NCBI GenBank assembly: GCA_011391085.1
Contig: JAABRD010000021.1
Location: 1-64,000, forward strand
DNA from: Thiotrichaceae bacterium
Lineage (GTDB): Bacteria > Pseudomonadota > Gammaproteobacteria > Beggiatoales > Beggiatoaceae
DNA length: 64,000 nt
Direction: 5' to 3'
Program-made: the position numbers and the translations under genes
Part shown: in pieces, positions 16,701 to 24,500 of the stretch
How positions within the stretch are numbered: position 1 is the first letter of the stretch
Layout of the letters: every line of letters begins with the position of its first letter
Notes under the pieces: model-generated
Told to the model about the DNA's origin: nothing
Seen by the model: the letters and a program-made list of their open reading frames with translations, nothing else
Databases searched by the model: none

Positions 16701-17108
16701 ATGAGAGTCAGCCGCGGCGCGTGTGGCAGGCGGAAACAGGTTCTCTAATCGCGGTGGCTTGGGCGGTGTGACTGAGGAGGTTGGTTTGGCTGGTTGCCAT
16801 TGAGAGTCATAAGTAGCGCGTGTTTCAGGCTTAGAGAGGTTCTCATAAGCCTCTTTTATTTCAGTTATTCTCGCTTGGGCAGCGGCTTTAATTTGGGCGA
16901 GATTAGCTTCTCGACTCACCGCCAGAGTAGCATAATGGTTGTGCGGCCCCTGGTCAAGTTTGGCATCATAAGCGGTGCGTGTGTCCGCCTGAGATAAAAC
17001 GGCAAAAGCGGTTTTTATTTCATTAGCCCTAGTCAGGGTCGCTTGTTTAATTTCCTGAAGGTCAGCCACATGGTTGATTCCAAGTATTTTGTAATAATCG
17101 GGTGGCAT
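13791..17108 (-). CDS. J-like/RDD/TM2 membrane protein with five tandem pilin-like domains
   Basis: 1105 residues. Two HPD-less J-like segments (3-50, 54-105), a Pro-rich linker, an RDD domain (about 150-300, with HGQTLGKHICSVKMVNADG), a TM2 domain (about 369-425, GWMGAHHFYLGRYARG), another membrane helix (about 443-468), then five repeats of 100-120 residues at about 470-580, 583-700, 700-820, 820-946 and 950-1060. Each repeat shows KVSEAIQLLEELK-x-PAEQY, a GKYTAN strand, an EATM strand, LAGK-x-VRLIYHP, KTW-x-C and YLP-x-x-C, the layout of type IV pilin (PF00114-type) globular domains. Repeats 1-4 keep both cysteines; repeat 5 has Tyr at both. The tail ends KCLLRRGRC, like the paralogue. Ribosome site AGGAGG. 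The repeats presumably face the periplasm or outside and the J-like part the cytoplasm. Function unknown. Confidence 0.75.
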   Translation of the reverse strand: MPPDYYKILGINHVADLQEIKQATLTRANEIKTAFAVLSQADTRTAYDAKLDQGPHNHYATLAVSREANLAQIKAAAQARITEIKEAYENLSKPETRATYDSQWQPAKPTSSVTPPKPPRLENLFPPATRAAADSHWPPVKPPTPVAPEIELATRGTRLKAVIYDVLIIGVLLVLKSIFATDHLIEQFVPTASFLVPVIGVILTNLVLLYRHGQTLGKHICSVKMVNADGSRAGLGILLVRTVVAVGIPLLAAILLIKGLAPPIIGTLMAIALLIDSLFILQNSRRCLHDRIAKTIVVKVFPGEAAAPVLIGRQKDVAYNVTYKFMEIIAKVGLSFVPFGSLMFKRDEQRSTNIEIPPVTRVRQGPPASKGILLLLTLFLGWMGAHHFYLGRYARGTLYLLFFWTWLPGLFALMEFLMFLFTSSSSIKNDYTADNSVVAFLFIPVPVVFLGFLVIAQWTAYTDDLKRGIERGKVSEVVELLNGLKTPAEQYMATKGQFPSAIEEMTKKTSDHDIAILASNPEEFYFEATMNQQDSVLAGKVVWLIFHRDSKTWYCRTSSPNNGIPPEYLPTGCNSSTVEVIANSDYWKREKVSKAIQLLEELKKPAEQYLAVTGEFPPTITLLTNRTSGKYTANLVSNPEHFYLEATMSKEDTVLSGKSVWIIYHPDSKTWDCSAAYPNGIPQQYLPSVCQSSPAEITANLNSWRRAEVSEAIQLLEELKTPTEQYLATKGEFPPTIDVVTKKTAGKYTANLISNPQQFYFEATMNKKDSVMAGKVVRLNYYLNTKLWSCSAAYPKGIPQQYLPKVCQSSDAEIIAIINPAMRDKLSRSKVSEAIWLLEGVMKPAMEEYIAEEDQFPPALELLALLPDTNKASIKYTASIIPNPEEFYLEATLKKEGSVLAGNVVRLIYHPKSKTWSCSAAYPNGIPQQYLPDVCKLPAAIIAAATSVDDDNLKIEKVLDAIQLLGKLIKPAEQYLATKGEFPLTIEVLTKKTTSKYTTNLLSNPQQSYFEATMNQEDKVLAGKTVRLIYHPDTKTWRYSAAYPNGIPLKYLPGVYQSPFTIVPKAPAPVTPSHQVAPPLPKVPEAPPVKPGINILKCLLRRGRC

Positions 17109-17151
17109 TTTCTGCTTCCTCCTGTCAGTGTTGATAACTTACCTTAAACGC

Positions 17152-17248
17152 CAAGTTTACTCTAAAATGATTCAAAAGGAAATATCATAGCTTTTGGAGT
17201 ACGGAATTTATTCCGCCTGAAACGGAATAAATTCCGTACTCCAAAAGC
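17152..17248. repeat. Right copy of 62-bp direct repeat plus GGAGTACGG hairpin
   Basis: 17152-17213 matches 10984-11047 almost base for base. 17194-17248 is a hairpin with arms TTTTGGAGTACGGAATTTAT. The repeat bounds the J/RDD/pilin block on its right side. Confidence 0.75.
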
Positions 17249-17286
17249 CATATAGTTCCAATAAATAAGCATAAATGACGTACCTA

Positions 17287-17316
17287 TTGTTGTACTGCAA
17301 CATAACATGGTATAAT
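17287..17316 (+). promoter_or_regulatory. Likely promoter of acnB
   Basis: A perfect -10 TATAAT at 17311-17316 with a weak -35 TTGTTG at 17287-17292 (18-bp spacer) lies 58 bp before the acnB start. An overlapping TTGTAC at 17290 has poorer spacing. Confidence 0.5.
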
Positions 17317-17374
17317 GATTTTTAAAGACTTAATTTATTTATACAATTTTATCCTCTCTTAGAGAACCATTCAC

Positions 17375-19945
17375 ATGTTAGAAGCATACCAAAAACATCT
17401 TGAAGAACGCGCTAGTCAAGGACTGCCGACCCTGCCGTTAAATGCCGAACAAATGGCCGCACTGGTGGAACTGTTAAAAAGCCCTCCCAAAGGTCAAGAA
17501 CAAACGGTTATCGACCTCCTCACGCACCGCGTCCCCCCCGGTGTGGACCAGGCCGCTTATGTCAAGGCCAGTTTTTTGGCCGATATTACCAAAAGCAAGG
17601 CTACGTCGCCGCTACTTACCCCCAGTCATGCCACCGAACTTCTCGGCACCATGTTGGGCGGTTACAATATTCAACCTCTCATGGATTTGTTGGACAATGC
17701 CACTCTGGCCCCCCTGGCGGCCAAAGGATTGTCTCATACCCTCCTCATGTTTGACGCTTACCATGATGTGGTGACCAAAGCGAACACCAATGAATGGGCT
17801 AAAAAAGTCCTGCATTCTTGGGCCGAAGGAGAATGGTTCACTGCCAAACCAACTTTACCTGAGGTCCTCACGTTGACCGTCTTTAAAGTCCCTGGGGAAA
17901 CCAATACTGACGACCTCTCCCCCGCTTCGGAAGCCTGGAGTCGTCCTGATATTCCTCTCCATGCCAAAGCCATGTTGGGGAGTCGTCTGAAAGGGGCGTT
18001 GGAAACAATAGAAGCGTTGAAACAAAAAGGTCATCCACTGGCTTATGTCGGTGATGTCGTGGGCACCGGGTCCTCCCGCAAGTCCGCTATCAACTCCGTG
18101 CTATGGTATATGGGACGGGACATTCCCTACGTTCCTAACAAACGGCAAGGCGGCGTCATTCTCGGCGGCAAAATTGCCCCGATCTTCTTCAACACCGCCC
18201 AAGATTCGGGCGCGTTACCGATTGAATGTGATGTCACCGGGTTGAACACGGGTGACGTTATCACCCTCTATCCCTACCAAGGTCGCATCGTCAACGATAA
18301 AGGTCAAGAAGTCAGTCGCTTTGAACTGAAACCTCTTACAGTGTCTGACGAAGTTCGGGCGGGTGGACGGATTCCTTTGATTATTGGCCGTTCCTTAACT
18401 GACAAAGCCCGTCAAACGTTGAACTTACCAGCTTCGCCACGGTTCATTCGGCCAGTGTCTCCCAAAGAGACCAACAAAGGTTTCACCCTCGCCCAAAAAA
18501 TGGTGGGCCAAGCCTGTGGGGTCAAAGGAGTACGTCCCGGCACCTATTGCGAACCTAAGATGACCACGGTCGGTTCTCAAGATACCACCGGTGCCATGAC
18601 TCGTGATGAACTGAAAGAACTGGCGTGTTTAGGCTTCTCCGCGGATTTGGTGATGCAAAGTTTTTGTCACACCGCCGCCTATCCTAAACCCGTGGATGTG
18701 AAGTTGCAACACGAGTTGCCAGAGTTCATTCGGACTCGTGGTGGCGTCTCCTTGCGACCTGGAGATGGTATCATTCACTCTTGGATAAATCGCATGATTC
18801 TCCCCGACACGGTTGGCACGGGCGGTGATTCTCACACGCGCTTCCCCATTGGCATTAGCTTCCCCGCCGGGTCCGGTCTCGTTGCCTTTGCTGCCGCGTT
18901 AGGCGTGATGCCTTTGGATATGCCAGAATCGGTTCTCGTCCGCTTTACTGGGCAAATGCAACCGGGGATTACGTTGCGCGATTTAGTAAACGCAATTCCT
19001 TACGTGGCTATTCAAAAAGGTCTCCTCACGGTGGCCAAAGAAGGCAAAAAAAATGTCTTCTCAGGCCGCGTGTTAGAGATTGAAGGACTCCCCCATCTCA
19101 AGGTGGAACAAGCCTTTGAATTGGCTGACGCCTCGGCGGAACGGTCTGCCAATGGATGTACCGTGTACTTAGACCAAGCACCGATTATCGAGTTTCTCAC
19201 TTCCAACGTGACGTTGTTAAGATGGATGATAGCCAGTGGGTATGGCGATGCCCGGACGTTACAACGACGTATTCAGGCGATGGAAGAGTGGCTGAAAAAT
19301 CCCGTGTTACTGGCACCTGATGCCGATGCTGAATATGCCGAAGTCATTGAGATTGACCTGAACCAGATTCGCGAACCTGTGCTGGCTTGTCCGAATGACC
19401 CAGATGACGTGAAGCTGTTATCTCAGGTAGCAGGCGTCAAGATTGACGAGGTATTCATTGGTTCCTGCATGACCAACATTGGTCACTACCGTGCTGCCAG
19501 CAAAGTATTAGAAAGCGCAACCAACGTTCCTACCCGGCTGTGGATAACTCCACCCACTCGAATGGATCAACATCAATTGGTGGAGGAGGGCGTTTATTCG
19601 GTCTTTGGCAAAGTCGGGGCGAGAACCGAAATGCCAGGATGTTCCCTGTGCATGGGCAACCAAGCGCGGGTGAAAGACGCCAGCACCGTGGTTTCCACTT
19701 CCACTCGGAACTTCCCCAACCGCTTAGGCAAAGATGCCAACGTCTATCTTGCCTCTGCGGAACTGGCCGCGGTTTGTGCGAAGTTAGGACATATCCCCAC
19801 GGTAGCCGAGTATCAACAAAACGTCAGCGCGATTGCACCGTTGTCTAATAACATTTACCGGTATTTGAACTTCCATGAGATTGATGAGTATCAAGTAGCG
19901 GCTAAGAAGGTTGTGGACAAAGTGATTCCGATAGTGGCGGTGTAA
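17375..19945 (+). CDS. acnB: Aconitate hydratase B
   Basis: 856 residues, the normal length of AcnB. The N-terminal helical HEAT-like domain ([20 protein letters not shown]) marks the AcnB rather than AcnA family, and the swivel domain ([30 protein letters not shown]) precedes the catalytic domains. The 4Fe-4S ligands are C698 (GSCMTNIGH) and C756/C759 ([10 protein letters not shown]). It interconverts citrate and isocitrate in the TCA cycle. The gene is single, with a TATAAT promoter upstream and a GAAACTAAGTTTC hairpin after the stop. Its codon use and length show nothing unusual. Confidence 0.97.
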   Translation: MLEAYQKHLEERASQGLPTLPLNAEQMAALVELLKSPPKGQEQTVIDLLTHRVPPGVDQAAYVKASFLADITKSKATSPLLTPSHATELLGTMLGGYNIQPLMDLLDNATLAPLAAKGLSHTLLMFDAYHDVVTKANTNEWAKKVLHSWAEGEWFTAKPTLPEVLTLTVFKVPGETNTDDLSPASEAWSRPDIPLHAKAMLGSRLKGALETIEALKQKGHPLAYVGDVVGTGSSRKSAINSVLWYMGRDIPYVPNKRQGGVILGGKIAPIFFNTAQDSGALPIECDVTGLNTGDVITLYPYQGRIVNDKGQEVSRFELKPLTVSDEVRAGGRIPLIIGRSLTDKARQTLNLPASPRFIRPVSPKETNKGFTLAQKMVGQACGVKGVRPGTYCEPKMTTVGSQDTTGAMTRDELKELACLGFSADLVMQSFCHTAAYPKPVDVKLQHELPEFIRTRGGVSLRPGDGIIHSWINRMILPDTVGTGGDSHTRFPIGISFPAGSGLVAFAAALGVMPLDMPESVLVRFTGQMQPGITLRDLVNAIPYVAIQKGLLTVAKEGKKNVFSGRVLEIEGLPHLKVEQAFELADASAERSANGCTVYLDQAPIIEFLTSNVTLLRWMIASGYGDARTLQRRIQAMEEWLKNPVLLAPDADAEYAEVIEIDLNQIREPVLACPNDPDDVKLLSQVAGVKIDEVFIGSCMTNIGHYRAASKVLESATNVPTRLWITPPTRMDQHQLVEEGVYSVFGKVGARTEMPGCSLCMGNQARVKDASTVVSTSTRNFPNRLGKDANVYLASAELAAVCAKLGHIPTVAEYQQNVSAIAPLSNNIYRYLNFHEIDEYQVAAKKVVDKVIPIVAV

Positions 19946-19969
19946 TGTAGGAAATGTAGAAAACGATGA

Positions 19970-20003
19970 GAAACTAAGTTTCTTAAAGAAACTTAGTTTC
20001 TTT
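19970..20003 (+). terminator. Hairpin after acnB
   Basis: GAAACTAAGTTTC and its complement form a 14-bp stem with a short loop, ending in TTT, 24 bp after the acnB stop. The same palindrome is a dispersed repeat here, so the terminator role is inferred. Confidence 0.55.
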
Positions 20004-20036
20004 GACAGGGTTGCGTAAAGAAAAACGGAGAATGTT

Positions 20037-20180
20037 ATGATGAAGATTAAACAGACCATGATTTACTGGAAAAGTGACCCGTTTTGGCTAGGTAAATTTT
20101 TAGAACATCCAGAGATTATGACACAAGGGGAGACACTGGAAGAGTTGGAAGAAAATCTCCGGGAGGCATATTTGATTTAG
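20037..20180 (+). CDS. Short HicB-like antitoxin domain protein
   Basis: A 47-residue frame (first ATG 20037, a second ATG follows directly) with a CGGAG ribosome site 6-9 nt upstream. The sequence WKSDPFWLGKFLEHPEIMTQ then GETLEELEENLREAY matches the N-terminal fold of HicB-family antitoxins (GETLEEL...NL-x-EAY). The usual family members run 20 or more residues further, and no hicA toxin gene adjoins, so this is a solitary, probably truncated copy. 20181-20318 holds no other gene. Confidence 0.55.
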   Translation: MMKIKQTMIYWKSDPFWLGKFLEHPEIMTQGETLEELEENLREAYLI

Positions 20181-20318
20181 AACCAGCAATAGGCCAATAT
20201 TCACGGTATCATCTCTGTTGTCCGTGACCTGGGGGTCATGGGGGTACTGACTTTTGAAATCGATATGTGTTACAATAAACACCTATAATAAAAACGAAAT
20301 TTGGAGGAGATTGTCATT

Positions 20319-20756
20319 ATGAAACACATTCATAAATCTGCGGTAGTTCCCCATAAAGTAGAAGATATGTTTGTCTTGGTCAATAACATTGCGGATTATC
20401 CCAAGTTTCTACCTTGGTGCAAATCAGTCAAAGTGTTATCTCGCACTGAGACAGGCATTGTGGCTGCCATTGCCATGGGGGGCATCGCGTTAGAAAAGTC
20501 GTTTACCACCAACAATATCATCAAACCCAATGAGTGGATTGAAATGCGTTTGGTCGAAGGACCGTTTAGTCAGTTGCAAGGGTTTTGGCATTTCAAACCC
20601 TTGGGTGATAAGGGCAGTAAAATCTCGTTAAGTATGGAGTTCGAGATTTCTAACAAGTTGCTGCGACTGGCGTTAGAACCGGCATTTACCAAGATTGCCA
20701 ATACCTTAGTGGATGCTTTTGTGAAACGAGCTGAAGAATTATATGGAAAGTCTTAA
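20319..20756 (+). CDS. ratA: RatA-type START/coenzyme Q-binding protein
   Basis: 145 residues from ATG 20319, which has a strong GGAGGAG site 9 nt upstream; the TTG at 20301 would put the ribosome site inside the gene. Motifs NIADYPKFLPWCKSVKVLSR near the N-terminus and FSQLQGFWHFKPLGD are those of the COQ10/RatA START-like family, which binds ubiquinone or, in E. coli RatA, interferes with 70S assembly. Downstream rnfH overlaps by 14 bp, the classic ratA-ratB pairing of gammaproteobacteria. Confidence 0.9.
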   Translation: MKHIHKSAVVPHKVEDMFVLVNNIADYPKFLPWCKSVKVLSRTETGIVAAIAMGGIALEKSFTTNNIIKPNEWIEMRLVEGPFSQLQGFWHFKPLGDKGSKISLSMEFEISNKLLRLALEPAFTKIANTLVDAFVKRAEELYGKS

Positions 20757-21045
20757 AAACATTCGTGTCGAAGTGGCTTATGCCAAACCAGAGGAACAAG
20801 TCTTGATTTCAGTAGAAGTGCTGGAAGGGATAACCGCGCAACAGGCTATTGAAAAATCTAATATTTTGGAACTGTTCCCAGAGATTGATTTGGGTCAAGG
20901 CAACAAGATAGGAATTTTTAGCAAACCTTGTGCATTGAATACACCTCTTCGAGAAGGGGACCGAGTGGAAATTTATCGACCCTTGATTGCTGACCCAAAA
21001 CAGATTCGCAAACAACGGGCGACGGAAGGGAAGACGATGGAGTGA
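20743..21045 (+). CDS. rnfH: RnfH/RatB family ubiquitin-like protein
   Basis: 100 residues of the UPF0125/RnfH family, beta-grasp fold: IRVEVAYAKPEEQVLISVEV, GIFSKPCALNTPLREGDRVE and the characteristic EIYRPLIADPKQIRKQRA end. Overlaps the ratA stop by 14 bp, so translation is likely coupled. Biochemical role is not established for the family. Confidence 0.92.
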   Translation: MESLKNIRVEVAYAKPEEQVLISVEVLEGITAQQAIEKSNILELFPEIDLGQGNKIGIFSKPCALNTPLREGDRVEIYRPLIADPKQIRKQRATEGKTME

Positions 21046-21095
21046 AAAGTTCTACTTAAATGTTGAGGCATACGGAGTGGAGGCTAACGCCTCAC

Positions 21096-21232
21096 TGCCA
21101 TTAAGTTAAGGGAAACCCCGTTGGAGTGGAGGCTTTAGCCGGCCGGCAGTAGGCATCCCCCCACTCAAATTGCGAGGCGCCTACCGCCGGCCGGCTAAAG
21201 CCTCCACTCCAGCGTACCTTAACTTAATGGCA
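21096..21232. mobile_element. MITE-like element, family 3 (137 bp)
   Basis: Terminal inverted repeats TGCCATTAAGTTAAGG at 21096-21111 and 21217-21232 enclose a long hairpin of the GGAGTGGAGGCTTTAGCCGG type. Further copies are at 22407-22545, 22289-22609 (outer pair) and 39529-39606. 21233-21280 carries more GGAGTGGAGGCTAACGCC units. Confidence 0.7.
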
Positions 21233-21282
21233 TTGAGGCTAACGCCTGCGGAGTGGAGGCTAACGCCTCCACTCCACTTCAA

Positions 21283-21660
21283 TCACAACGGCGGTTCAAA
21301 CTCCTCTTCCACTGGAGGAGACAGTTTTTGCTTCGTCCGCGGGCTGATTTTCACATCCCCTTGGATGTTGACAAGACGATCTTGTTCATCAAAAAACAAG
21401 GCGACATGAAGTTGTTCCCGGTTGCCAGCCCCTTTTTGAAAACTGTAGAGATAATCCCAACGTTTGGGATGGAAGACATCAACTAACAGGGGCGTACCTA
21501 ACAGGAAGCGAACTTTTCTGGCGGACATATTGAGTTCCAATTGGTCCACCATCTCTTGAGTGAGGGCGTTGCCTTGTTGTACGTCGATTTTATAAATCGC
21601 GCAGTTAGTGAGAAACAGACTGGCAAGACTGAGAGTGAGGAGAAAAAATTTGGGTTTCAT
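21283..21660 (-). CDS. bamE: Outer-membrane assembly lipoprotein BamE
   Basis: 125 residues from Met at 21660 (MKPKFFLLTLSLASLFLTNC). A lipoprotein signal with Cys20 is followed by the SmpA/OmlA domain: YKIDVQQGNALTQEMVDQLE, MSARKVRFLLGTPLLVDVF and the W-D-Y-L-Y strand. BamE helps the BAM complex fold beta-barrel proteins in the outer membrane. An in-frame ATG at 21684 would lengthen the leader by eight residues. It is divergent from fur, as in many gammaproteobacteria. The C-terminal 20 residues are acidic and proline-rich. No clear ribosome site. Confidence 0.92.
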   Translation of the reverse strand: MKPKFFLLTLSLASLFLTNCAIYKIDVQQGNALTQEMVDQLELNMSARKVRFLLGTPLLVDVFHPKRWDYLYSFQKGAGNREQLHVALFFDEQDRLVNIQGDVKISPRTKQKLSPPVEEEFEPPL

Positions 21661-21706
21661 ACACATAATCATTTTGAAGAACAATTAAGAAGGAGGTTAA
21701 ACAGCA

Positions 21707-22132
21707 ATGGAAACTCAGGAACTTAAAAAAGTTGGTTTAAAAGCGACGGTGCCGCGGTTACGCATTCTACAATTGTTAGAGAGTCATAAGCAACGTCATC
21801 TGACCGCAGAAGAAGTTTACAAAATTTTACTGGAAGTCGGAGAAGATGTCGGTTTAGCCACCGTTTATCGAGTGCTGACTCAATTTGAAGCGGCCGGTTT
21901 AGTGGTGCGTCATCACTTTGAAGGAGGGTTATCGGTTTTTGAATTAAATGAAGGTTGTCATCATGACCATTTAGTATGTACCAAGTGTGGTAAAATTGTC
22001 GAGTTTGTGGATGAAGTGATTGAACAACGACAACGTATTATTGCCCAACAAAAAGGATTTGATATTGCCGATCATTGCTTGTATATTTATGGAGTTTGCG
22101 GAGAATGTCAAGGGGGGAGGGGTAATGAATAA
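21707..22132 (+). CDS. fur: Ferric uptake regulator Fur
   Basis: 141 residues. The winged-helix DNA-binding half carries LKATVPRLRILQLL and GLATVYRVLTQFEAAGL. The dimer/metal half has the HHDHLVCTKCGK motif and a C-terminal CGEC pair for the structural zinc. It represses iron uptake genes with Fe(II). Perfect AAGGAGG ribosome site at about 21691-21697. Divergent from bamE, so both promoters lie in a very short interval. The stop lies in a short AATAATG heptamer run. Confidence 0.96.
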   Translation: METQELKKVGLKATVPRLRILQLLESHKQRHLTAEEVYKILLEVGEDVGLATVYRVLTQFEAAGLVVRHHFEGGLSVFELNEGCHHDHLVCTKCGKIVEFVDEVIEQRQRIIAQQKGFDIADHCLYIYGVCGECQGGRGNE

Positions 22133-22689
22133 TGAATAATGAAGACCGGCCTAAAGGCTGTAGCCGGCCAGGAACATTCTTCTAGGACTGCCAGTCCTGA
22201 TATTTCAACGAGTCAATATTATTTGCAAAATAATAATCCTTCATGTAATCTGAATGATGCGAAGGTGGAGTGGAGGCTTTAGCCACATTGCCATTAGGTT
22301 AAGGAAAACAGCCCCTGAAATGAATCGACAGGTGGACTAGAGGCTTTAGCCGGAGGGGGCAGAAGATAATTGAAATCGTAGTGCCCTCCACCGGCTGAAG
22401 CCTCAATGCCATTAAGTTAAGGAAAATTCCGGTGGAGTGGAGGCTTTAGCCGGCTGACCGTAGGCACCCCGCAATTTTAGTGTGAGGTGATGCCTACTGC
22501 CGGCCGGCTAAAGCCTCCACTCCACCGTACTTTAACTTAATGGCATTGCGGCTAAAGCCTCCACTCCACCGGCGTTCACTCCGCCGGTATTTTCCTTAAC
22601 TTAATGGCATTGCGACGGAAGCCTCTAATCCCGACACCGGCTGAAGTTTTGACTTTTTCAGTCTCCATTTTCCATCAATATAAAAATTT
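22133..22689. repeat. Dense repeat tract with nested family 3 elements
   Basis: No gene seen. 22289-22304 and 22594-22609 are TGCCATTAGGTTAAGG-type ends enclosing a complete inner element at 22407-22545 whose core is homologous to that of 21096-21232. The remainder is half copies of GGACTAGAGGCTTTAGCCGG and GGAGTGGAGGCTTTAGCC repeats. Nested ends suggest insertion of one copy into another. Confidence 0.7.
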
Positions 22690-23853
22690 ATGAACAACAC
22701 TACGTCATCTCAAAATACCATTCTAATCATTGACGATTTACCTGACAACTTATTGATGCTGTTTGACTTGTTAACCAAACAGAATTTCAAAGTCTTGGCC
22801 GCCAAGAATGGACCTAAAGGTCTTCAAGCGGCCGAGTTTGCGCAACCAGAACTCATTTTGTTAGATGTCATGATGCCTGGCATGGATGGTTTCGAAGTCT
22901 GTCAAAAACTCAAAGCTAACGAAAACACGCGAGACATTCCAGTGATTTTTATGACGGCCTTGACCGAGACCGTCGATAAACTCAAAGGTTTCCGCCAGGG
23001 GGCCGCAGATTACATTACTAAACCGGTTCAACAAGAGGAGGTGTTAGCGCGAATTCACACACACTTGAAAATTCGTCAGCAACAGAAACAGATTCAATTC
23101 CAAAATGAACAGTTACAAGAACGTACTCGTTTGTTAGAAGAACGCACGAGAGAACTGGAAAGGCGCAATCTGGAATTGGATGCGTTCGCCCATACCGTAG
23201 CCCACGGTCTTAAAAATCCGTTGTGTGGGATTAACACCCTGGCAGATTTGCTGTTATCCGAAGACTGTGCCAACCATCATGCCACGTCGTTAAAACGACT
23301 CAAAATGATACTCCTGTCCAGTCACAAGATGTTTAACCTTATTGAAGCATTGCTGATGTTAGCCGGCGTGTCTAGGCAAAGTGAAGTACATATTCAGCGA
23401 CTGAACATGGCGGAAATCGTTCATCAAGTTCAGCAACGGTTAACCTTAATGGTAAAAGAATACCAAGGTCACATTCTCGTTCCCAATCAGTGGCCTGTAG
23501 CAGTCGGTTATGCCCCATGGGTGGAAGAGATTTGGTTTAACTTCCTTAGCAATGGTTTGAAGTATGGAGGACAACCACCGCACCTAGAAGTCGGCGCCGA
23601 CTTATCTACAGATGGAACAGTACGTTTTTGGGTGAAGGATAACGGCAAAGGTTTATCTCCCGAAGCCCAACAACGTTTATTCACCCCGTTCACACGCTTG
23701 CACTCAAAGGTCGAAGGACATGGTTTAGGATTGTCCATTGTGCAACGAATTGCAGAAAGATTAGGCGGTCAAGTCGGGGTTGACAGTGAAATGGGGCAAG
23801 GTAGTCAGTTTTATTTTACGTTACCAGAGGCCAATCCACAAGAGATTGAATAA
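22690..23853 (+). CDS. Hybrid response regulator-histidine kinase (paralogue)
   Basis: 387 residues: receiver with D59 (LILLDVMMPGMDGFEV), coiled coil, HisKA with H172 in TVAHGLKNPLCGINTL, and HATPase (SNGLKYGG, VKDNGKGL, GHGLGLSIVQ). It aligns end to end with the protein at 4707-5843. The residue after the phospho-accepting His is Gly instead of the acidic residue (Asp in the paralogue) that normally aids catalysis, so phosphatase or kinase activity may be altered. Soluble, no membrane helix. Output target unknown. Confidence 0.85.
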   Translation: MNNTTSSQNTILIIDDLPDNLLMLFDLLTKQNFKVLAAKNGPKGLQAAEFAQPELILLDVMMPGMDGFEVCQKLKANENTRDIPVIFMTALTETVDKLKGFRQGAADYITKPVQQEEVLARIHTHLKIRQQQKQIQFQNEQLQERTRLLEERTRELERRNLELDAFAHTVAHGLKNPLCGINTLADLLLSEDCANHHATSLKRLKMILLSSHKMFNLIEALLMLAGVSRQSEVHIQRLNMAEIVHQVQQRLTLMVKEYQGHILVPNQWPVAVGYAPWVEEIWFNFLSNGLKYGGQPPHLEVGADLSTDGTVRFWVKDNGKGLSPEAQQRLFTPFTRLHSKVEGHGLGLSIVQRIAERLGGQVGVDSEMGQGSQFYFTLPEANPQEIE

Positions 23854-23948
23854 CAAAAGTCCATTGGTCCAGATGGTGATAGAGAACTAAATCTTCTCTA
23901 GTGTACAGACTTCTGTATCATCTTCCACTAGAAATTAGTTACCCCACC

Positions 23949-23983
23949 AAACTGTGCGTGATACTTTCGTCTCACACGGCTTT
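23949..23983 (-). mobile_element. Group II intron domain V remnant
   Basis: On the minus strand the 35 nt fit the domain V template: AAGCCGTGTG stem, GAAA tetraloop, two-base bulge, then CGCACAGTTT. The catalytic AGC triad and tetraloop are kept, with one C-A mismatch in the lower stem and one in the upper stem. A second imperfect hairpin lies about 10 nt downstream (minus strand). No intron reverse transcriptase is present, so this is a scrap. Confidence 0.5.
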
Positions 23984-24058
23984 CAAAAGTGTCGGTCTAG
24001 GTAGGTTGACCCATGACCGCTGTTAATTTAGTAAGTTTAAGGAGGCTAGTTTCCATTT

Positions 24059-24319
24059 TCATACAGTCCTCCACGTTAAGTTTTTTTGCAATTTTGCAAA
24101 TTCAGATTCTTTTTCCAGTTGGTGTATCTGTTTATGACATTGTGCATGGAAGAGACCCAACCAGGCGAACGAACGTTCGACGACCCAACGTTTCGGAATC
24201 ACTACAAATTTATGAAGCTCTGGACGCTTTACGACCTCCACCGCCGCTTCCAAAACTTCGAAAACAGCAAACGCAAAGTTATCGCCAGAGTAACCGCCAG
24301 AGTCCAGGACAACCGCCAC
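24059..24319 (-). pseudogene. IS5-family transposase, C-terminal fragment
   Basis: 86 residues with [31 protein letters not shown] and [10 protein letters not shown], the last third of IS5-type DDE transposases including the final catalytic Glu region. The N-terminal two thirds are missing and the sequence after FAWLG no longer matches the family, so it is dead. It probably inserted next to the intron remnant; no intact copy is in the window. Confidence 0.7.
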
Positions 24320-24328
24320 CGCAGCTGT

Positions 24329-24429
24329 GTAGGGTGCGTCCTACGCACCACTAGCCCGTTGCCGAAGCAAGGTGCGTGGGACGCACCCTACTAGACCTTG
24401 AAGGTTTTGAAAACCTTCAAGGTCTTTTT
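24329..24429. terminator. Palindrome GTAGGGTGCGTCC and terminator-like hairpin
   Basis: 24329-24393 is an inverted repeat with arms GTAGGGTGCGTCCTACGCAC. 24394-24429 is GACCTTGAAGGTTTTGAAAA plus complement followed by TTTTTA, a good intrinsic-terminator shape on the plus strand. Confidence 0.5.
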
Positions 24430-24500
24430 AATTGGAAAGTTGCAAATTTTTTCGACAGGATTATACTTACCAAGTCCATCATCACCAAGAACGTAATCTT

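Noticed and set aside
13377-17108. DnaJ-type Hsp70 co-chaperones
   Set aside because: Neither J-like segment has an HPD motif and there are no DnaK or GrpE genes nearby.
20247-20276. Promoter for ratA (TTGAAA and TACAAT)
   Set aside because: The spacer is only 11 bp and no alternative -35 is convincing.
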